Positions 17,765-26,515 of a stretch of DNA of 57,210 nt are shown one piece after another. The position numbers were made by a program, and so were the translations under genes. Source of the DNA: Kiloniellaceae bacterium (GTDB taxonomy: Bacteria > Pseudomonadota > Alphaproteobacteria > Kiloniellales > Kiloniellaceae). The first letter of the stretch is position 1, and every line of letters starts with the position of its first letter. The stretch covers positions 439-57,648 of the forward strand of contig WHTV01000018.1 in NCBI GenBank assembly GCA_009377535.1, in the 5' to 3' direction. The notes beneath the pieces were generated by a model. That model had not been told where the DNA came from. It did not search any database and saw only the letters and a list, made by a program, of their open reading frames with translations.

Positions 17765-17959
17765 GTGAGGGTTTTGCAAAAACTGATACCTGTCGTCGCC
17801 GTAGCCGGACTGGTCTTGGCGCTGGCAGCTTGCGATGAAACCGAGCAGGGACGCATCCTGCGATACGAAAAGGGCTCCTATCTGGGCCAGGCCGACAGCG
17901 AGCTGTCCGACAAGCAGCGCGAGGAGCTGCGCGCCCGCACCCTGCTGCAGGGTGGCTGA
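17765..17959 (+). CDS. Small lipoprotein between fdhB and fdhC
   Basis: A GTG start with GGAGGTAGGAGGA before it gives a 64-residue protein. Its signal peptide ends in a clear lipobox (LALAAC), followed by about 40 charged residues (RILRYEKGSYLGQADSELSD, then QREELRAR). I recognise no family name. Its place between fdhB and fdhC suggests a part in the formate dehydrogenase complex or its assembly at the membrane. Confidence 0.75.
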   Translation: MRVLQKLIPVVAVAGLVLALAACDETEQGRILRYEKGSYLGQADSELSDKQREELRARTLLQGG

Positions 17960-18036
17960 TCAATCCGGCGGGATGTGCGGAAGACCGCCGTCCCGGCATG
18001 AAAAATTCGAGAAGTAGCTCGGTGAGAGGAATTGCT

Positions 18037-19155
18037 ATGACCGCCTCCGTCCTGCGCCTGCGGCGCACTGCCTTTTCGTATCTCCTGGGACTTGGCCTCC
18101 TGGTCGCGGCGGCACTGGTGGCGACGGCTAGCCTTGCCGCCCCGGCCTGGGCGCAGAATACAGGGGGGCCTGCGACCGAAGGGCCGACCGGCGGGCAGGT
18201 GCCCGGCAACGCGCTCGGCAATCAGGCGGACAGCGATATGTGGCGTGCCGTGCGCCAGGGCGAGATGGGCCGCGTCTCCATCCCCGATGCCCGCGCCGGG
18301 CAGCTGATCCAATCCGAGGGCGACAACTGGCGCGCAATACGCAACGGACCGGTCACGGTCTACGGCGCCTGGGCCATGCTGGGCGTCGTCATCATCCTCG
18401 CGCTGTTCTTCGCTCTGCGCGGGCGCATCCGCATCGATGCCGGGCCGAGCGGCACCACCATCGAGCGCTTCAACATGCTGGAGCGCACGGCCCATTGGAT
18501 CACCGCCTCGTCCTTCATCATCCTCGCGCTGACCGGCCTCAATATCCTCTATGGCCGTCACGTGTTGCTGCCGATCCTCGGGCCGGAGATCTTTTCGGCC
18601 ATAACCCTGGCCGGCAAGTACGCACACAACTTCCTCGCTTTCGCCTTCATGGTCGGCGTGGTCATGATCTTCGTGCTCTGGGTGCGCTACAACATCCCCA
18701 GCAGGCTGGACCTCAAATGGCTGGCAGTCGGCGGCGGCATGTTCAAGAAGGGCGTGCATCCGGCGGCGGGCAAGTTCAACGCCGGCCAAAAACTGATCTT
18801 CTGGGCGGTCGTATTGGGCGGCATCTCCATCAGCCTGTCCGGGCTGGCGCTGTTGTTCCCCTTCGAGTTGCCGTTATTCGGCAAGACCTTCGCGGCCCTG
18901 AACATCTTTGGGCTCGGTCTGCCGACAGATCTTACGATGACGCAGGAGATGCAACTCTCGCAACTCTGGCACGGTATCGTCGCGCTCATCCTCGTCGCCA
19001 TCGTGATCGGCCATATCTACATCGGCTCGCTCGGGATGGAAGGCGCCTTCGAAGCTATGGGCAGCGGCCAGGTCGATGTGAACTGGGCGAAGGAACACCA
19101 TGCCCTTTGGGTCGACGAGGTGCGCAGCGGCTCCAAGCGGCAAGCGGCGGAGTAG
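18037..19155 (+). CDS. fdhC: Formate dehydrogenase cytochrome b (gamma) subunit
   Basis: The ATG at 18037 is preceded by GAGAGGA and is preferred over an ATG at 17998 with no site. The protein has an N-terminal signal-like segment (cut near AWAQN), a periplasmic stretch and about five membrane segments. Candidate haem b histidines are in ERTAHWITASS, GKYAHNFLAF, LWHGIVAL and VIGHIYIGSLG. It should carry electrons from FdhB to quinone. It is longer than E. coli FdnI because of the extra N-terminal part, as in the FDH3-type gamma subunits. Confidence 0.9.
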   Translation: MTASVLRLRRTAFSYLLGLGLLVAAALVATASLAAPAWAQNTGGPATEGPTGGQVPGNALGNQADSDMWRAVRQGEMGRVSIPDARAGQLIQSEGDNWRAIRNGPVTVYGAWAMLGVVIILALFFALRGRIRIDAGPSGTTIERFNMLERTAHWITASSFIILALTGLNILYGRHVLLPILGPEIFSAITLAGKYAHNFLAFAFMVGVVMIFVLWVRYNIPSRLDLKWLAVGGGMFKKGVHPAAGKFNAGQKLIFWAVVLGGISISLSGLALLFPFELPLFGKTFAALNIFGLGLPTDLTMTQEMQLSQLWHGIVALILVAIVIGHIYIGSLGMEGAFEAMGSGQVDVNWAKEHHALWVDEVRSGSKRQAAE

Positions 19156-19502
19156 TGGCAGCGCCCCGCCACCGTCTTCTTGTTCTCGCCGCCGGCCTGC
19201 TGGTCGCGGCGCTCGCGGTGCCCGTTGCCCAAGCCGCGGTCAGCGCCGATGCCGCCGCCAAGCAGATCGGCGAGCGCTACCAAGTCGAGGTGCTGAAGGT
19301 GCGGCCCGGCGAGGTTGGCAAGCGCAAGGTCTGGCTGATCACGGTGATGCAACCTGCCGGCAACAGCAACGGCGCCTTCCGCGTCCACATCCTGGCGGTC
19401 GACCAGCAGAGCGGCGACCTCGTGCCGTCGTTCCGTCCCTATACGGATGACTATTCCCTGCCGCCGCCCGCTCCCGGAAGCGAAGCGCGCAGCCGTGAGT
19501 GA
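19155..19502 (+). CDS. Exported PepSY-like small protein
   Basis: It starts at a GTG that overlaps the fdhC stop by one base (TAGTG). The 115-residue product has a signal peptide (RHRLLVLAAGLLVAALAVPV, cut near AQAA). It continues with one PepSY-like unit (AKQIGERYQVEVLKVRPGEV, then VWLITVMQPAG and FRVHILAVDQQSGDLV). PepSY proteins are small periplasmic alpha-beta modules, often inhibitory or redox-linked. It overlaps the following gene by 8 bases, so all are translated together with fdhC. Confidence 0.75.
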   Translation: MAAPRHRLLVLAAGLLVAALAVPVAQAAVSADAAAKQIGERYQVEVLKVRPGEVGKRKVWLITVMQPAGNSNGAFRVHILAVDQQSGDLVPSFRPYTDDYSLPPPAPGSEARSRE

Positions 19503-20151
19503 CGCCGGGGTCGCCAGGCAAGCTTGGACGCGGCCGCGGAGCGCCGTTCTGGCGGCCGGCCTGGTCTTGCTGACCATCCTGCCGGGCGAGGCGGCTTCGC
19601 AGGCGCCCGCCGCAGAACCGGCGCCGCAGACGGCCTCCGGGATGGTGACCGCGCGCACCTTCAGCAATCCGCCCGAGGGCTTCACGGTCGCCGTCTCTCC
19701 CTATGACGACAGCGAACTGAACCTGACGTTGAAGGGCGATTTCGAAGCAGCCCTCATCGACAAGTGGCAGGCCAAGCCAACGCCGGAAGCAGCGGCTGCC
19801 TACCTGCTGCTCTTCGAGGCCGGGGTGGTGCCGGCCGAACAGGCGCCCAACCCGCCGAGCCTCGGCTCCGTCCGCGCCGACGAAGAGAGCGCGGAGGTCA
19901 ATGTGAACGTCTGGTCCTCGAGTCAGGATAGCGTGTTGGGCGGCCGCAAATCGGAGGGGCTGGTCGGTAGCACTGTCTTCCATATCAATGCCGTGCTGCG
20001 CGATCGAAAGTCCGGTGCGGTGGCTTGGCAGGGCGATGCGTACTATATTCTCGGGCAGCCCGAGACAGAACGAGTTGCCCGTGCCCTGGTGGTGCCGCTG
20101 GTCGACAAGATAGGTCAGTCCGTTGCCCGTGAGCCCCTCGAGATCGAATAG
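19495..20151 (+). CDS. Exported protein of unknown function in the fdh operon
   Basis: A GTG start overlaps the previous gene's end (GTGAGTGA). The 218-residue product has a signal peptide (cut near EAAS) and a mature domain that alternates strands and helices (NPPEGFTVAVSPYDDSELNL, then HINAVLRDRKSGAVAWQGDA and RVARALVVPLVDKIGQSV). The last part resembles periplasmic proteins that have a conserved YY strand and a closing helix. I recognise no family. It overlaps the WD40-cytochrome gene, so it is likely a partner of it. Confidence 0.7.
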   Translation: MSDAGVARQAWTRPRSAVLAAGLVLLTILPGEAASQAPAAEPAPQTASGMVTARTFSNPPEGFTVAVSPYDDSELNLTLKGDFEAALIDKWQAKPTPEAAAAYLLLFEAGVVPAEQAPNPPSLGSVRADEESAEVNVNVWSSSQDSVLGGRKSEGLVGSTVFHINAVLRDRKSGAVAWQGDAYYILGQPETERVARALVVPLVDKIGQSVAREPLEIE

Positions 20152-21514
20152 CCGGACGCGCTTTGCTGCGGCCATCTGCGCCCGAGTCCTGGCGCCGCTT
20201 GCCTTGCTGAACCTTGCTCTCCTTGCCGCTGCCCCGGCGCAGGCCGAATTGCGCGGCCACGGCGGCTTCGTGAAGAGCATCGCTGTCACGCCGGACGGCA
20301 GCAGGGCGGTCTCTGCCAGCTTCGACTACAGCATCATCCTGTGGAACCTCGCCAGCCAGGAGGCGATCGAGGTTCTCGACGACCACGAGGGCGCGGTGAA
20401 CGCGGTGGTGCTGCTCGGCCAGGGTCGCAAGGCGCTCTCGGCCAGCGATGATGGCACCCTGCGCCTCTGGAACCTCGATGACGGCGGCAGCCTGCTGCAC
20501 GTCTTCACCGGCCACACCGGCAAGGTGGCGGGCGTTGCCGTGACACCCGACGGCCGTCTCGCGGCCTCGGCCGGTTGGGACGGCACGGTCCGTCTCTGGG
20601 ACATCGAGGGGCGAAAGCAGCTCTTCGTGCTCGACGAGCATCGCGCCAACGTGAATGCGGTGGCCTTTTCCCACGACGGACGCCACCTGCTGACCGGCAG
20701 CTACGATTCGACGATCCGCTCTTTCGAGCTGCCCGCCGACGGCAGTGAGCCCCGTCTTGCCGACCTCATGGAGGGTCACGACTTCGGCGTTAATTCCTTG
20801 GCCTTCCTGCCGGGCGACCGTCAGGCGATTTCTGCCTCGGTGGACGAGACGGTACGCCTGTGGGACCTCGAGAGCGGGACGGAACTGGCCGCGCTGCGCG
20901 GCCACGAGGGCCCCGTCTTTGCGGTGGCGATCTCGCCGGACGGGCAGTGGGCCGCATCGGCCGGCGTCGACGGGACGATAAACCTCTGGACCATCGCAGA
21001 GCGGCGCATCGTCGCCTCGTTCTACGGGCACAGCCAGCCGGTCTGGGCGCTGGCCTTCACGCCGGACGGCAAGCGGCTGCTCTCGGCCGGCGGCGACGAG
21101 GTTACGCGCCTTTGGGACCTGGAATCCCGTAGCGAGATCGGCGCTTCCGACGCGGTGCCAGATGCCGCCGTACCGAGCGCTGCGGAGGAGGACTCGCGCG
21201 GCGCCGAGCTGTTCCGCAAGTGTGCCGCCTGCCATACCGTCACCGCCGACGGCGGCAACCGCGCGGGGCCGACCCTCTATGGCGTCTTCGGTCGGCGCGC
21301 CGGCTCCATCGAAGGCTACAATTATTCCGACGCCCTGGAGCACAGCGACCTGGTGTGGACAGAAGAAACCATCGACCGGCTCTTCGACCTTGGCCCCGAC
21401 GGCTTCACGCCGGGCAGCAAGATGCCGCTGCAACGCATGCCATCGGCCGAGGACCGCGAGGATCTCATCGCCTACCTCAAGGGCATCACGGCCGCCAAAG
21501 GGACGGCAAGGTAG
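20129..21514 (+). CDS. Exported seven-bladed WD40 propeller fused to cytochrome c
   Basis: A signal peptide (cut near AQAE) is followed by seven WD40-type repeats from about residue 40 to 335 (each with GH, then a V-A-T-DG core and an LWDL-like end), enough for one full propeller. A class I cytochrome c domain follows, with the haem motif CAACH and the probable methionine ligand in GSKMPLQRM. It may start at the GTG at 20129 or the TTG at 20123; both overlap the preceding gene. I infer a periplasmic electron carrier, held by protein contacts to the formate dehydrogenase complex. Confidence 0.85.
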   Translation: MSPSRSNSRTRFAAAICARVLAPLALLNLALLAAAPAQAELRGHGGFVKSIAVTPDGSRAVSASFDYSIILWNLASQEAIEVLDDHEGAVNAVVLLGQGRKALSASDDGTLRLWNLDDGGSLLHVFTGHTGKVAGVAVTPDGRLAASAGWDGTVRLWDIEGRKQLFVLDEHRANVNAVAFSHDGRHLLTGSYDSTIRSFELPADGSEPRLADLMEGHDFGVNSLAFLPGDRQAISASVDETVRLWDLESGTELAALRGHEGPVFAVAISPDGQWAASAGVDGTINLWTIAERRIVASFYGHSQPVWALAFTPDGKRLLSAGGDEVTRLWDLESRSEIGASDAVPDAAVPSAAEEDSRGAELFRKCAACHTVTADGGNRAGPTLYGVFGRRAGSIEGYNYSDALEHSDLVWTEETIDRLFDLGPDGFTPGSKMPLQRMPSAEDREDLIAYLKGITAAKGTAR

Positions 21515-21586
21515 AGTGCCCCGCGGCTGATCCCTGCCGGGGGCAGGAGTTTGGTGAAACGAATATGGTCTAAGGATCCGAGAAGC

Positions 21587-21709
21587 ATGAAATCGATTGT
21601 TGTGGGTACCGTTGCTGCCGTTCTCATCGCCGTGTTGGGCGCGGTGGTGCTGTCGCTGGTCGGCCTGAGCACAGCCGACCTCTATTCGACCTCCAACGTG
21701 CGCCTCTAG
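21587..21709 (+). CDS. Single-pass membrane peptide of 40 residues
   Basis: An ATG at 21587 with AAGGA about 10 bases before it opens a frame of 40 residues. It has one hydrophobic stretch (IVVGTVAAVLIAVLGAVVLS), then a polar tail ending STADLYSTSNVRL. It closes the fdh operon and overlaps the convergent ankyrin gene by 4 bases. Short one-helix proteins of this sort are often small subunits of respiratory complexes. The function is inferred only from place. Confidence 0.6.
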   Translation: MKSIVVGTVAAVLIAVLGAVVLSLVGLSTADLYSTSNVRL

Positions 21710-22899
21710 TCGGCGGCGCCCGCGGCGCGCAACAGGGCGGCGATCTCGTTGTCGCCGATCATCTCCGCGGCAGCCAGGGCGGTCCAACCGTCCTTGGCTT
21801 TCAGCTTCACGTCGGCGCCGGCCTGTAGCAGCAGGCGGACTTCCTCCAGGCGGGCGCGATTGGCCGCCAGCATAAGAGCGGTGTTGCCGGTTTCCACCTC
21901 GCGCGCATCGGGGTCGGCGCCATGATTCAGCAGCACGTAGAGTGCCCCGGCCTGGCCTGCGGCGGCCGCCAGCACCACCGGTGGCCGGCCACCGTCGCCC
22001 GGCAGGTTGGGATCGGCGCCGGCCTCCAGCAAGGCAAGCACGCCGTCGATCTGGGCAGCCTCGATCGCCTCGCCGAGCGGCGTTTCGCCCTCGGCGGTCT
22101 GCAGATCGACGGCGAGGCCGGCATCCAACAGGGTGTGCAGCAGCGCGGTGTGACCGCCGGAGGCGGCCAGGTGAAGAGCGGACCATCCGTCGTGCCGCTG
22201 GGCCCTGGCATCGGCGCCGGCACTCAGCAGAAGCTGCAGCGAGCCCTGGGCACCGGCGCGGGCGGCCGCGATGACGGGGGTGGTGCCGTCGTCGGCGGCG
22301 AGGTCGGGCTGGGCGCCGGCGGCCAGAAGCTCGGCGACGATGGCGGTGCCCAGGGGGTCGAAGGCGGCATTGACGAGGGCGGTGTTGCCGTCGCGCCGGT
22401 CGCGTGCGTCGACCTCCGCGCCGGCCGACAGCAGGGCGGCGACCACCGGCCGCTTGAGGCGCTGCGCCGCGATGAGCAGGGGTGTGTTGCCGTGGTCGCC
22501 TTCGCGTGCTTCGATCGGCGCGCCGCCCGCGATGAGCAGCCTGGCGACGCGGTCGTGGCCTTCGTAGGCGGCGTAGTGCAGGGCGGTCCAGGCATCGTCC
22601 GGGGTGGCAGCGGCCGGATCGGCGCCGCGCGCCAGCAACAGCTCGGCGACCGCCGGGCTGCCGTAGATGGCGCTCACCTGCAGCGGGGTATTGCCGAGCT
22701 GATCGCGGGCCTCGAGGCCGGCGCCGCGTTCGAGCGCGAAACCGGCAAGCTCGGCGTCGTTGCTGCGCGCTGCCTGCTGCAGAGCCTGATCGGGTACGCT
22801 CTGGGCCGCTGCGGCGCCCGCCGCCAGTGCCAGGCAGAGCAGCAGGAGTCCACCGCGCAGCAGTGGCAGCGCAAGGCCAGGCGCGCTAGGACGCATCAT
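21706..22899 (-). CDS. Exported ankyrin-repeat protein
   Basis: From the ATG at 22899 the protein has a signal peptide (LLRGGLLLLCLALAAGAAAA) and then about ten ankyrin repeats covering nearly all of the mature chain, with the usual TPL-A-A and LL-GAD signature (NTPLQVSAIYGSPAVAELLL, AWTALHYAAYEGHDRVARLL). No other domain is visible. It should be a periplasmic binding scaffold. The gene overlaps the end of the DUF3553 gene by 14 bases, so they are coupled. Confidence 0.85.
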   Translation of the reverse strand: MMRPSAPGLALPLLRGGLLLLCLALAAGAAAAQSVPDQALQQAARSNDAELAGFALERGAGLEARDQLGNTPLQVSAIYGSPAVAELLLARGADPAAATPDDAWTALHYAAYEGHDRVARLLIAGGAPIEAREGDHGNTPLLIAAQRLKRPVVAALLSAGAEVDARDRRDGNTALVNAAFDPLGTAIVAELLAAGAQPDLAADDGTTPVIAAARAGAQGSLQLLLSAGADARAQRHDGWSALHLAASGGHTALLHTLLDAGLAVDLQTAEGETPLGEAIEAAQIDGVLALLEAGADPNLPGDGGRPPVVLAAAAGQAGALYVLLNHGADPDAREVETGNTALMLAANRARLEEVRLLLQAGADVKLKAKDGWTALAAAEMIGDNEIAALLRAAGAAD

Positions 22900-23071
22900 C
22901 GCCGACGACTTCGAGGTCCACCTCCGAGGCAATGATCAAGAGTTTGCCGGCATGTTCGAAGTTCGCCGTCACCCGATCGCCGATCACCGACTGGATCTGT
23001 CCGATGCCCCAGTCCGGCCGGTCCGGATGACGCACCCGCATGCCGGGCGCCAGGTGCTGGGTGCTGCTCAT
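22886..23071 (-). CDS. DUF3553 family protein
   Basis: A 61-residue soluble protein with the family signature RVRHPDRPDWGIGQIQSVIG, then RVTANFEHAGK. The fold is probably a small SH3-like barrel, as in the RNA polymerase-binding CarD/Mfd modules. The ATG at 23071 has GGAGG about 9 bases before it. It is cotranscribed with the ankyrin gene. The role of DUF3553 proteins is not established. Confidence 0.85.
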   Translation of the reverse strand: MSSTQHLAPGMRVRHPDRPDWGIGQIQSVIGDRVTANFEHAGKLLIIASEVDLEVVGDDAS

Positions 23072-23202
23072 CAAAACTCGCCTCCTCCCGCCGCTGCCCA
23101 GGCCGAAAACCCGGGTACCGGCTCGGGGTTAGTCTATCGCGGGGCTTGGTGTATAAGGAAGCGCAAGCTGCCGGGGACAGACGATCTGGAGTGGGCCCAA
23201 AG

Positions 23203-23844
23203 ATGGATTTGAAGATTGACGTGCGCGTGGCGGAACTTCTCGCATCGCGCCTTTGCCACGACCTGGTGGGGCCGATCGGCGCCGTGGGGAATGGTCTGGA
23301 ATTGCTGGCCGACGACGAGTTCGGCATGGCTGAGGATGCCATGAAGCTGACGGCGAGCTCGGCCCGCCAGGCCTCTCACATTCTGCAGTTCTTCCGGCTC
23401 GCCTACGGCCTGGCCGGCGCGCAGGTCGGCGCCGACTACTCGCAGCTCCGCGATCTCAGCATGGCGTTGTTGGAAACCTCCCGCACCAAGCTCGACTGGA
23501 CCGGAGTGCAGGCCCCTGAGGGCGCGCCCGACGGCATCGCCAAGGCGGTGCTCAACATGATCGCCCTGGGCCATGAGGCCTTGCCGCGCGGCGGCAAGCT
23601 GACGGTGGAGATCCTTGGCGGGCCGGGCAGCGTCGAGGCCCGCGTGACCGCGGCGGGCCAGGATGCGCACCTGCGGCCGGAATCGCTGTCCGGCCTGCAG
23701 GACAACGTCGATCTCGATGAGATGACGCCGCGTGGCGTGCACGGTTACTTCACGCGATTGATGGCCAAGCGCCTCGGCAGTGATCTCGAGGTCGAAACGC
23801 CGGCACCCGATACCCTGCTGTTCCGCATCGCCGTCTCGACCTGA
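23203..23844 (+). CDS. chpT: Histidine phosphotransferase ChpT
   Basis: The protein matches ChpT: an H-box (CHDLVGPIGAVGNGLELL, with phospho-accepting His19) and a degenerate, non-ATP-binding second domain. In alphaproteobacteria ChpT takes phosphate from the hybrid kinase CckA and passes it to CtrA and CpdR. I chose the ATG at 23203 (MDLKIDVRVAELLASRLCHD) to fit known ChpT lengths; an upstream ATG at 23146 is in frame. Its target CtrA is encoded at 35814-36536. Confidence 0.88.
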   Translation: MDLKIDVRVAELLASRLCHDLVGPIGAVGNGLELLADDEFGMAEDAMKLTASSARQASHILQFFRLAYGLAGAQVGADYSQLRDLSMALLETSRTKLDWTGVQAPEGAPDGIAKAVLNMIALGHEALPRGGKLTVEILGGPGSVEARVTAAGQDAHLRPESLSGLQDNVDLDEMTPRGVHGYFTRLMAKRLGSDLEVETPAPDTLLFRIAVST

Positions 23845-23880
23845 CGGGGGACGCCCCCGCGCGACCTGCTGAAACGAGTA

Positions 23881-23912
23881 ACGCCGGCGGGGTCTTGCGG
23901 CGCCGCCGGCGT
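23881..23912. terminator. Hairpin between convergent chpT and chemoreceptor genes
   Basis: ACGCCGGCGG at 23881-23890 pairs with CCGCCGGCGT at 23903-23912 over 10 bases. It lies 37 bases after chpT and 29 bases after the converging chemoreceptor gene. The trailing T-run is short, so it is a weak two-way terminator at best. Confidence 0.5.
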
Positions 23913-23940
23913 CGGTTTCCGGGTCGCTGGGTTGCGGCCG

Positions 23941-25635
23941 TCAGCTCGCGCGGATGTTGGCGAGGAAGTTGTCGACCTGGCCGCTCAGCGTCTTGGACTG
24001 CGCGGCAAGTTCGTTGGCGGCGGACAGCATGGTCTTGGCCGAGACGCCGGACTGCGCCGCCGCCGCCGTGACATCGCTGATGTTGACGGAGACTTCGCTG
24101 GTGCTGGCGGAGGCCTCCTGCACGTTGCGCGAAATCTCCTCCGTTGCCGAGCTCTGCTCCTCCACCGCGGCGGCGATGCCGCTGGCGATGCCGTGCACTT
24201 CCTCGATGGTCGAGGTGATCTGGGCGATGGCCTGCACCGCGCTGCCGGTGGCGTTCTGGATGTCGCTGATCTGCTGCGAAATCTCTTCGGTGGCCTTGGC
24301 CGTCTGAGTCGCCAGAGACTTCACCTCGCTGGCCACCACGGCGAAGCCCTTGCCGGCTTCGCCCGCCCGGGCCGCTTCGATGGTGGCGTTCAGCGCCAGC
24401 AGGTTGGTCTGCTCGGCGATGTCCTGGATCATGTTGACGACGGCGCCGATCTTCTGGGCCGCCTCGGCCAGGGCTTCGACCTCGGAATTGGTCGTGCGCG
24501 CCTGGTCGGCCGCATTGCTGGCGATCTTGGTCGACTGCGCGACCTGACGGCCGATCTCCAGGATCGAGGCGGTCAGTTCCTCGGCGGCGCTGGCGACGGT
24601 CTGCACGTTGTTGGCGGCCTGGTCGGTCGCCGCAGCGACCGCCGTGGTCTTCGTGCTGGCTTGCTCGGCATTCTCCGACATCGACTGAGCGGTGACCTGG
24701 ACCTGGCTCGAGGCGGTCGTCACGCTGTCGACGACGCTGCGCACGCTGGACTCGAACTCGTCGGCCAGCTTATGCATCGCCTGCCGCTTCTCCTCCTCCG
24801 CCTTGGTTTTCTCCACCTCGCGGGCAGCGGTCGAGCGCTCCAACTCGATGGCGTTGGTCTTGAAGGTCTCGACGGTACGCGCCATGTCGCCGATGTCGTC
24901 GCGGCGCTGGGTGGCGGGCACCACGACGGAAGTATCGCCGCCGGCGAGCTTGCCCATGGTGGAGGTCATCATGGCCAGCGGCTTGCCGATCAGCCGGCTC
25001 GTGACGAAGCCGAGCAGCACGATCAGCAGCGTCAGGGCGATCACCGAGATGATGCCCTGCTGGAGGGCAGCCGACTGGATTTCGCCCTTAAGGTTCTCCA
25101 CCGACCAGGCGATGATCACGGTGCCGATGAAGGTGTTGTCCTTGGCGTTGAGAGCGGGGCTGGAAATCAGGATGTGGCTGTCCAGCTCCTGCAATTGGCG
25201 CGACTCGGAACCCTTTGTGCCCGCGATGAAGGCCGAGAGGTCGGCCTGGGCCAGCGTCGGATGGCTGAAGCGGGTCAGCTCGTTGCCTTCCTGGTCGAGG
25301 GCCACCACCGTGGCGATGACCGAATCTTCCGCCGTCGCAAAATCGATGTAGGCGCTTTCGATGGCGTCAGGCTTGTTCCAGCGGATGCCGCCGGCCGCGT
25401 TGTTTGCGATCAGCCGTGTCATGGTGGAGAAGCCGGCTTCACCGGTGCTGAGGGCCAGCTTGCTGGCCTGCGTGATGCTGATCGCGACCAGGGAGACCAG
25501 GATCAGCGTTGCCATGACGGCGGCGGTCAGGATGACCTTGCGCGCCACGGACAGGCGAGAGAATCCGCCCAGGCTCGGCCCGGAAAGTCCGGAATTTGGT
25601 GATTTGGCCGGTTGTGGTTTCTGAGTCTTGCTCAC
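23941..25635 (-). CDS. Methyl-accepting chemotaxis protein
   Basis: A GTG start at 25635 (MSKTQKPQ) has AAAGGTGG before it; a GTG at 25644 is the other choice. Counting from the latter, residues 36-56 form the first membrane segment, about 60-185 a periplasmic sensor, and 186-206 the second membrane segment. A HAMP domain follows to about 260. The rest is a long coiled-coil signalling domain with the conserved hairpin tip ([19 protein letters not shown]). It should report to CheA through CheW. It lies 67 bases after an operon partner encoding a periplasmic PDC-like protein. Confidence 0.93.
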   Translation of the reverse strand: MSKTQKPQPAKSPNSGLSGPSLGGFSRLSVARKVILTAAVMATLILVSLVAISITQASKLALSTGEAGFSTMTRLIANNAAGGIRWNKPDAIESAYIDFATAEDSVIATVVALDQEGNELTRFSHPTLAQADLSAFIAGTKGSESRQLQELDSHILISSPALNAKDNTFIGTVIIAWSVENLKGEIQSAALQQGIISVIALTLLIVLLGFVTSRLIGKPLAMMTSTMGKLAGGDTSVVVPATQRRDDIGDMARTVETFKTNAIELERSTAAREVEKTKAEEEKRQAMHKLADEFESSVRSVVDSVTTASSQVQVTAQSMSENAEQASTKTTAVAAATDQAANNVQTVASAAEELTASILEIGRQVAQSTKIASNAADQARTTNSEVEALAEAAQKIGAVVNMIQDIAEQTNLLALNATIEAARAGEAGKGFAVVASEVKSLATQTAKATEEISQQISDIQNATGSAVQAIAQITSTIEEVHGIASGIAAAVEEQSSATEEISRNVQEASASTSEVSVNISDVTAAAAQSGVSAKTMLSAANELAAQSKTLSGQVDNFLANIRAS

Positions 25636-25701
25636 TGAATCCACCTTTCAAGGAAACTGTTGCCTGGACGGATAACTCTGTGCTGCTAGCTACGCGGAAG
25701 C

Positions 25702-26292
25702 CTAGAGGGCGTCGATGTTCACGCCGACGGTGATCGCACCGATCACAGCGCCGGTCGCCGGATCGACGATCGACATGGACACCTGAGACTGGAAGGCCTG
25801 AGTCGACTCGTCCATCTCCACCTCGTCGATGAAGATCGCGTCGGGACCGACCAGGTAGGTCTTCTGCCACTTGGCTTCGTCGCCCTGCATGTAGTCGGAG
25901 GTGACCTCGCTCTGGCCGACGTTGAGGCCGAGGTTGTCCATCACGAAGACTTCAGTGACCAGGCCCTGGGCACCGTCCTGCTGCTGCTTCAGGAAGTTGG
26001 ACAGGGCATTGCTCAGCACGGCGTCGATCATCGGCTTGCTGCTGGCGCCGGTCTGGGCGCGCCAGTCTTTGTCCATCTTGTCGATGTCGGCCGGGGAGAG
26101 GCCGGCATGCTTGGCGTTCTGCGCCTTGACGGCGTCGATCACCGTGGCGTCGGAGATCCACTGCTTCACCGTGGAGTTGGCGAAATCCGTCATCGGCGCG
26201 ACATGCGCGTCACTGGCCCAGGCGGACGTAGCGAACAGCGTGCCGGCGAGGCCGGCAACGAGACCCTTCAGAAGGTTGGAAGAAGACATCAT
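25702..26292 (-). CDS. Periplasmic PDC/Cache-like sensor protein
   Basis: A signal peptide (LLKGLVAGLAGTLFATSAWA) precedes a 170-residue soluble domain. The C-terminal half reads as a PDC/Cache fold (VTEVFVMDNLGLNVGQSEVT, then TSDYMQGDEAKWQKTYL and SIVDPATGAVIGAITVGVN). Normally such domains are part of the chemoreceptor or kinase. Here it is a separate secreted protein in front of a chemoreceptor gene, so it may bind ligand and dock to that receptor. GGAG lies 5 bases before the ATG at 26292. Confidence 0.7.
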   Translation of the reverse strand: MMSSSNLLKGLVAGLAGTLFATSAWASDAHVAPMTDFANSTVKQWISDATVIDAVKAQNAKHAGLSPADIDKMDKDWRAQTGASSKPMIDAVLSNALSNFLKQQQDGAQGLVTEVFVMDNLGLNVGQSEVTSDYMQGDEAKWQKTYLVGPDAIFIDEVEMDESTQAFQSQVSMSIVDPATGAVIGAITVGVNIDAL

Positions 26293-26375
26293 CTGGCTCC
26301 AATCGAGTTCTTCAAATCAGACGCTCGCTGCTGCGCACGCCTTTCCTTTGTGTAGGTGTAATAACGTGGTCGATT

Positions 26376-26390
26376 TAATTTATGGTTACT
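26376..26390. promoter_or_regulatory. CtrA box upstream of PDC-chemoreceptor operon
   Basis: TTAA-N7-TTAC, one base off the CtrA consensus TTAA-N7-TTAA. It lies 84 bases before the ATG of the leftward periplasmic sensor gene, in an AT-rich block. Confidence 0.5.
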
Positions 26391-26515
26391 TACGTGTTTT
26401 TGGGCGGCTGCGGCGGCTGTGGCTATCCTATCGGTAGAATTCTCTTTCTTGGAACACGGCAATGGTGTGTTCCGGCGCGGACGCGGGGCGCGCGAACCCG
26501 GCCCTTCAGCTCTGC

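Noticed and set aside
23932..25602. 556-residue open frame antisense to the chemoreceptor gene
   Set aside because: The translation is Gly/Arg/His-rich without domains; the sense frame has clear chemoreceptor features.
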